From Nitrospirae bacterium UBA4572 (GTDB taxonomy: Bacteria; Nitrospirota; Leptospirillia; Leptospirillales; Leptospirillaceae), in contig DGKK01000048.1 in the NCBI GenBank assembly GCA_002387725.1, forward strand, positions 1 to 18,333: DNA of 18,333 bases. Reading direction: 5' to 3'. Position numbers and translations under genes: made by a program. Position 1 is the stretch's first letter. The number at the start of each line of letters is the position of its first letter. This document shows positions 15,376 through 18,333 of this stretch, piece after piece. A model generated the notes under the pieces. The model ran no database searches, was not told the origin of the DNA, and saw only the letters and a program-made list of their open reading frames with translations.

Positions 15376-16188
15376 ATGGCCCCTCGCCTCAAAAAAAACA
15401 CAAAGGATACCGGTTCTCCCGAGACCTCTCCAGAGTCCGCCACCTACCATCAAGAGCTTCACGACCTCCAGATTGAGCTCGTCAAATTCCAGCGCCATCT
15501 CATCAAGGAAAACGAAAAGGTCCTTATCATCTTTGAGGGACGGGACGCTGCGGGCAAGGATGGCACGATCAAGCGATTTACCGAGCATCTCTCTCCACGC
15601 GAGAGCCGCGTCGTCGCTTTGGGAAAGCCCTCGGACCGGGAGGTCTCCCAATGGTACTTCCAGCGATATGTGGCTTACCTTCCTTCCGCCCAGGAGATCG
15701 TCTTCCTGAACCGAAGCTGGTACAACCGCGCCGGCGTGGAACGCGTCATGGGATTTTGCACCAACGATCAATATGAGGAATTCATGGAGACCGTCCCCTC
15801 ATTTGAGCAGATGCTTGTCCGTTCGGGGATCCGTCTCTTCAAATACTACCTCGACATCGACCGTGAGGAACAAAAGAAAAGACTCGCCAGCCGGGAACAT
15901 GACCCGCTCAAACAGTGGAAGATCAGCCCCATCGACCTCGCCGCACAAAAGCACTGGGACGCCTATTCGAATGCCCGAAACCAGATGTTTGCCCGAACCC
16001 ATTCGGCCTTGGCCCCCTGGATTGTCGTCAGGGCAGACAACAAGGATCACGCGCGGCTCCAGACGATCCGGGACTTTCTCTCGAGAGTCTCCTATAAGGG
16101 GAAGAAGGAATCCGTCGTCCTGCCCGATCCTTCGACCGTCTTTCTCTACTCCCGATCCTATCTCGACAATGGGATGATTGCCCCCTGA
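15376..16188 (+). CDS. ppk2: Polyphosphate kinase 2
   Basis: P-loop kinase of the PPK2 family that transfers phosphate between polyphosphate and nucleoside di- or monophosphates. The 270-residue single-domain protein has Walker A GRDAAGKDG (55-63), the Walker B-like region FLNRSWYNRAGVERVMGFC (110-128) and the lid segment REHDPLKQWKISPID (173-187), followed by KHWDAYSNARNQMF. Length and motifs fit class I PPK2 (NDP phosphorylation). In the Walker B region Asn112 stands where several characterised members have Asp; I cannot judge how common that is. ATG at 15376 has GGAAGGAG six bases upstream. It is divergent from ackA, and both genes deal with alternative phosphoryl donors, though shared control is not evident. 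Confidence 0.94.
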   Translation: MAPRLKKNTKDTGSPETSPESATYHQELHDLQIELVKFQRHLIKENEKVLIIFEGRDAAGKDGTIKRFTEHLSPRESRVVALGKPSDREVSQWYFQRYVAYLPSAQEIVFLNRSWYNRAGVERVMGFCTNDQYEEFMETVPSFEQMLVRSGIRLFKYYLDIDREEQKKRLASREHDPLKQWKISPIDLAAQKHWDAYSNARNQMFARTHSALAPWIVVRADNKDHARLQTIRDFLSRVSYKGKKESVVLPDPSTVFLYSRSYLDNGMIAP

Positions 16189-16582
16189 TCAACCCTCCGC
16201 GGAGGATAAAAGGGGCTAGGAAACCATCCTCCGAGAGGAAACCAGGGGGTATATGAATTCCAGGATTGATTTTCAGTCTTCTGGCCGTCTCTATCTTTGA
16301 ATATAAGTTCTCCTCATGGCCGACGTGTCAGAATTGCCCCTAGAGACCTAACCCATATGATGGAACACCCCTAATCAGGAGGAGTTCATACCCGAATTTC
16401 TTCCTCCGATTCCCGTTGACTCCATTGCCTCCAGAATCGTATCGACTCAGATCTCCCCTGGAGTCATCAACATCCGGGGGATCCTCCCTCTTTCCCGTTA
16501 ACATGGAGCGCCTTCAGGGAGGCGAAGGGGCGGGCCGTCCCGTTTTCCTTCCTAGTCCTCTTGCTTTCTCTTCTCCTCCGTC

Positions 16583-16612
16583 TTGCCTTTCCTGGCCTGT
16601 TGAGGATAGTAT
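16583..16612 (+). promoter_or_regulatory. Putative promoter of the Rpn-family gene
   Basis: TTGCCT (16583-16588), an 18-base spacer and TAGTAT (16607-16612), about 48 bases upstream of ATG 16660. It is followed directly by an AT-rich inverted repeat. Confidence 0.4.
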
Positions 16613-16614
16613 GG

Positions 16615-16642
16615 GTTTATTTTCATCTCCATAAAAATAAAC
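16615..16642. repeat. AT-rich inverted repeat in the Rpn gene leader
   Basis: GTTTATTTT (16615-16623) and AAAATAAAC (16634-16642) are perfect nine-base inverted arms with a ten-base loop. The repeat lies just after the putative -10 and before the AAGGA ribosome site, where a regulator or a leader hairpin could limit expression. It contrasts sharply with the GC-rich surroundings. Confidence 0.55.
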
Positions 16643-16659
16643 ATAAATAAGGACTATCA

Positions 16660-17646
16660 ATGCATGATATTGCCCTGCATGACCGCTTCTTCAAGTCGAC
16701 GTTGGGGCGCCCGGACCGTCTGGGAAAGGTCCTCAAAGCCTTTCTCCCCACCAATATCTCGGCCTCTCTCGATCCCGGCTCGCTTGTGCCGTTGGGGACG
16801 GAGTCCGTTGGCGAGGGTCTCGACTCTTCCCTCATGGACCTCGCCTTCTCGGCCCGGTTCGGCGATCAGGAGGCCCGGATCCATCTGATTGTAGAGCACA
16901 AAAGCTCCCCCGATCCCCGTACCCATTTTCAGATCGCCCGTTATCTTTGCGGACTGTGGATCCGGGAGCTGAAGGAGGGGCTTCAGCCGCGTCCCCTTCT
17001 GCCGATCCTCTTCTATCACGGGGTGGTCCCCTGGACTCTCCCGTCGAGGCTCACCGAGGTCCTTCGACCTCCGTCAGAGCTTCTTGCGGTCACGCCCGAC
17101 TTTGTTCTTCCCCTCATCGATCTTCGTCGGGTCGACGACGAAGAGATCCGTCATCACGTGGACGATCTCGAGGCTGTGTTGGCCCTTCTCTCCCTCAAGC
17201 ACATTTTCGATGGGGTCGAGACCCTCGTCCGGCTTCTTCTGAGGGAGATCTGGGAGCGGAAGGCCCCCCATGCTATACTGAAGCCAGAGATGAACTATAT
17301 GGCAGGCGTCTATAAAATCACCAATTCCCAAGAGATGAAGCAGATTGTCGACCCCATCGCCAGGGAGGTAGGAATGGCTCAAGACATCGTCGAGACATGG
17401 CTGGACGAATATCTCCAGCAGGGACTTCAAAAGGGACTCGAGCAGGGGCTCCAGCAGGGGCTCCAGCAGGGGCTTGAGAAGGGGCTCGAGAAGGGCTTCC
17501 AGCAGGGAGCCCGGCTGAAAGAAGAGCAGGTGATCCGAACCCTACTCAAGAAAAAGACTTTTTCTTTCGAGGAGATCGCCTCCTTGGTGGGTGTCGAACT
17601 CTCCCGGGTGCGGGAAGTGGCGGAGAGTCCGGAAAGGGGATCCTGA
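16660..17646 (+). CDS. Rpn family recombination-promoting nuclease/putative transposase
   Basis: 328-residue protein of the PD-(D/E)XK superfamily (Transposase_31/Rpn type), whose characterised members are DNA endonucleases that raise RecA-independent recombination. HDRFFKSTLGRPDRL opens the protein. The catalytic motif is visible as D60, then E79-H80-K81 in LIVEHKSSPD, followed by QIARYLCGLW and LLPILFYHG (about 113-121), both typical. Residues 253-284 are eight tandem four-residue units of type (Q/E)(Q/K)G(L/F/A), a feature commonly seen near the C-terminus of this family. A short helix-turn-helix-like tail (FSFEEIASLVGVELSRVREV) ends the protein. ATG at 16660 has AAGGA seven bases upstream. 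The 3' end is overlapped by a recombinase fragment on the other strand. Likely accessory or mobile. Confidence 0.85.
   Translation: MHDIALHDRFFKSTLGRPDRLGKVLKAFLPTNISASLDPGSLVPLGTESVGEGLDSSLMDLAFSARFGDQEARIHLIVEHKSSPDPRTHFQIARYLCGLWIRELKEGLQPRPLLPILFYHGVVPWTLPSRLTEVLRPPSELLAVTPDFVLPLIDLRRVDDEEIRHHVDDLEAVLALLSLKHIFDGVETLVRLLLREIWERKAPHAILKPEMNYMAGVYKITNSQEMKQIVDPIAREVGMAQDIVETWLDEYLQQGLQKGLEQGLQQGLQQGLEKGLEKGFQQGARLKEEQVIRTLLKKKTFSFEEIASLVGVELSRVREVAESPERGS
17416..17511 (+). repeat. 12-nt tandem repeat inside the Rpn gene
   Basis: Eight imperfect copies of a 12-base unit (consensus CAGCAGGGGCTC or GAGAAGGGGCTC), each encoding Q-Q-G-L or E-K-G-L. The unit is a multiple of three, so slippage would change length without breaking the frame. 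Copies 4 and 5 are identical, suggesting recent duplication. Confidence 0.85.
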
Positions 17647-17976
17647 TTCGGCGCTCTCCCTAGCCTCGTCCTTGTTGACCGGGGGAGGAGCCCAGTCTTC
17701 CGAAGCCACGGTAAAAAGATGCCGGATCAGGGCAAGCTCAAGACGGATGGTTGAGGGAGAGACATGCCGTTGCCGTTCGATGGCATAGAGACGCCAATCC
17801 GAAGGAATAAAGGATGAAAGAGGACGTTGCGAAAAAGGATGGGCCATCCAGTACCGGATCCTTGAAAACTCTTGTCGGGCCCCCTTCTTAAACCGGGTGT
17901 ATTGTTCTGCATACAGGGACAGGGCTTCCCCAAGGGTTAACTCCTTTTTGAAGGGGCCAGAATTCTCTCCATTCAT
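17542..17976 (-). pseudogene. Truncated tyrosine recombinase (N-terminal core-binding domain only)
   Basis: 144-residue open frame from ATG 17976. Residues 13-100 follow the SAM-like core-binding domain of phage-type integrases: TLGEALSLYAEQYTRFKKGA, IRYWMAHPFSQRPLSSF, then VSPSTIRLELALIRHLFTVASEDW, equivalent to the usual 'sxaTinrelallrxxfxxAxxeW'. The catalytic domain with its Arg, HxxR and Tyr residues is missing. After WAPPPVN (about 102) the sequence becomes unrelated and runs 105 bases into the end of the Rpn gene on the other strand. GGAGGAAAAGGA lies about nine bases before this start; an ATG at 18009 is in frame but has no ribosome site. Most likely the remnant of an integrated element cut off at the Rpn boundary. 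It could still be translated as a short DNA-binding protein. Confidence 0.68.
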
Positions 17977-18149
17977 TCTGACGTTTCCTTTTCCTCCAAC
18001 CTCTTGCATGGTTGCACTTTTGCCCCACTTCCGCTAAAGTTTTGACTGTTGGTGGTTAAGATATCCATTCGGGACTGTCCTCATCCAAAACAAGGAATTT
18101 TCTTGAGGAGATCTGCCTAGCCGATTGGACTTGGAGTCTTTTACAGGAT

Positions 18150-18177
18150 TTCACACCACCCGTCAATCCTTTATCAT
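18150..18177 (+). promoter_or_regulatory. Promoter of the tRNA-Arg gene
   Basis: TTCACA (18150-18155), a 16-base spacer and TATCAT (18172-18177), each five of six to consensus. The -10 ends 25 bases before the mature tRNA 5' end. Confidence 0.6.
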
Positions 18178-18202
18178 CAATCTATTTTTTCTTCCTTAAA
18201 AC

Positions 18203-18279
18203 GCGCCTGTAGCTCAGTAGGATAGAGCGTCGGACTTCGAATCCGCAGGTCGCAGGTTCGATTCCTGCCAGGCGCACCA
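18203..18279 (+). tRNA. tRNA-Arg (anticodon TCG)
   Basis: Complete 77-base cloverleaf: acceptor GCGCCTG paired with CAGGCGC, D arm GCTC...GAGC, anticodon loop CTTCGAA giving TCG (reads CGA), five-base variable region AGGTC, T arm GCAGG-TTCGATT-CCTGC, and an encoded ACCA 3' end. The first anticodon-stem pair (T-C) is mismatched; the other four pair. It has its own promoter upstream, and no other tRNA is in the window. Confidence 0.97.
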
Positions 18280-18333
18280 TCGTTGCAAATCCCCGAACAA
18301 CCCCATCAGACATTAACCCAAGTTTCGTAAAAA

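Larger units (their letters stand above)
16189..16659. other. Non-coding stretch between ppk2 and the Rpn gene
   Basis: No convincing gene on either strand. A 72-codon open frame at 16416-16634 begins with TTG, is Ser/Pro/Leu-rich low-complexity and has no ribosome site. I see a CCTCCGCGGAGG palindrome near 16195, a repeated GGAAACCA near 16218 and 16238, and a promoter-like TTGACT at 16416 without a good -10. Composition becomes AT-rich after 16610. It may be decayed DNA flanking the accessory segment. Confidence 0.5.

Noticed and set aside
16195..16245. Possible riboswitch or terminator after ppk2 (CCTCCGCGGAGG, TCCTCCGAGAGGA, repeated GGAAACCA)
   Set aside because: Stems are short, no T tract, and no known riboswitch consensus could be recognised.
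16416..16634. 72-codon open frame with TTG start before the Rpn gene
   Set aside because: Low-complexity Ser/Pro/Leu translation, no ribosome site; also overlaps the putative Rpn promoter.
17416..17511. CRISPR-like or minisatellite array
   Set aside because: The 12-base repeats have no spacers and encode a regular peptide repeat in frame inside the Rpn gene.

Overview
This 18.3 kb window is bacterial chromosome with dense, mostly housekeeping genes (about 57-60% G+C by eye) from a Gram-negative organism. The outer-membrane LPS assembly gene lptE and the lipid II flippase gene murJ support that envelope type. The gene content and protein style would fit Nitrospirota such as Leptospirillum: the leuS-lptE-holA order, a TtuA/TtuB pair, a PCP_red/chlorite-dismutase-like fusion and a bacterial glucoamylase. 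That assignment is recollection-based inference and was not tested.

Left block (1-4800): leuS, lptE and holA form a tightly overlapping + strand operon. It ends at a convergent hairpin facing rpsT, which is read leftwards from a near-consensus promoter that overlaps the stop codon of the next gene. Middle-left (4815-8455, - strand): a GH15 glucoamylase-type hydrolase and an MFS permease are translationally coupled by a GTGA overlap. Divergently, murJ runs rightwards to 10298 and overlaps, tail to tail, an HNH endonuclease gene. Upstream of the HNH gene on the same strand lies an unusual fusion of a PCP_red domain, a Ser/Pro linker and a chlorite-dismutase-like domain that appears to lack the heme-ligating histidine.

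Middle-right (12116-16188): a DciA-like DUF721 gene is followed by a two-gene sulfur-transfer operon, a ubiquitin-like sulfur carrier (TtuB/ThiS type, with a three-residue tail beyond its diglycine) and a TtuA-type tRNA 2-thiolation enzyme with all Zn and Fe-S cysteines. Converging on this is ackA (acetate kinase), separated from ttuA by a two-tier inverted repeat. ppk2 (polyphosphate kinase 2) is divergent from ackA.

Right end (16189-18333): this part looks accessory. A 470-base non-coding stretch precedes an Rpn/PD-(D/E)XK nuclease-transposase gene with an in-frame 12-nt tandem repeat. A tyrosine recombinase fragment, reduced to its N-terminal core-binding domain, abuts the 3' end of that gene. 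A complete tRNA-Arg(TCG) with its own promoter closes the window. The best leads are the PCP_red-Cld fusion, the tailed sulfur carrier beside TtuA, and the Rpn/recombinase junction next to the tRNA.
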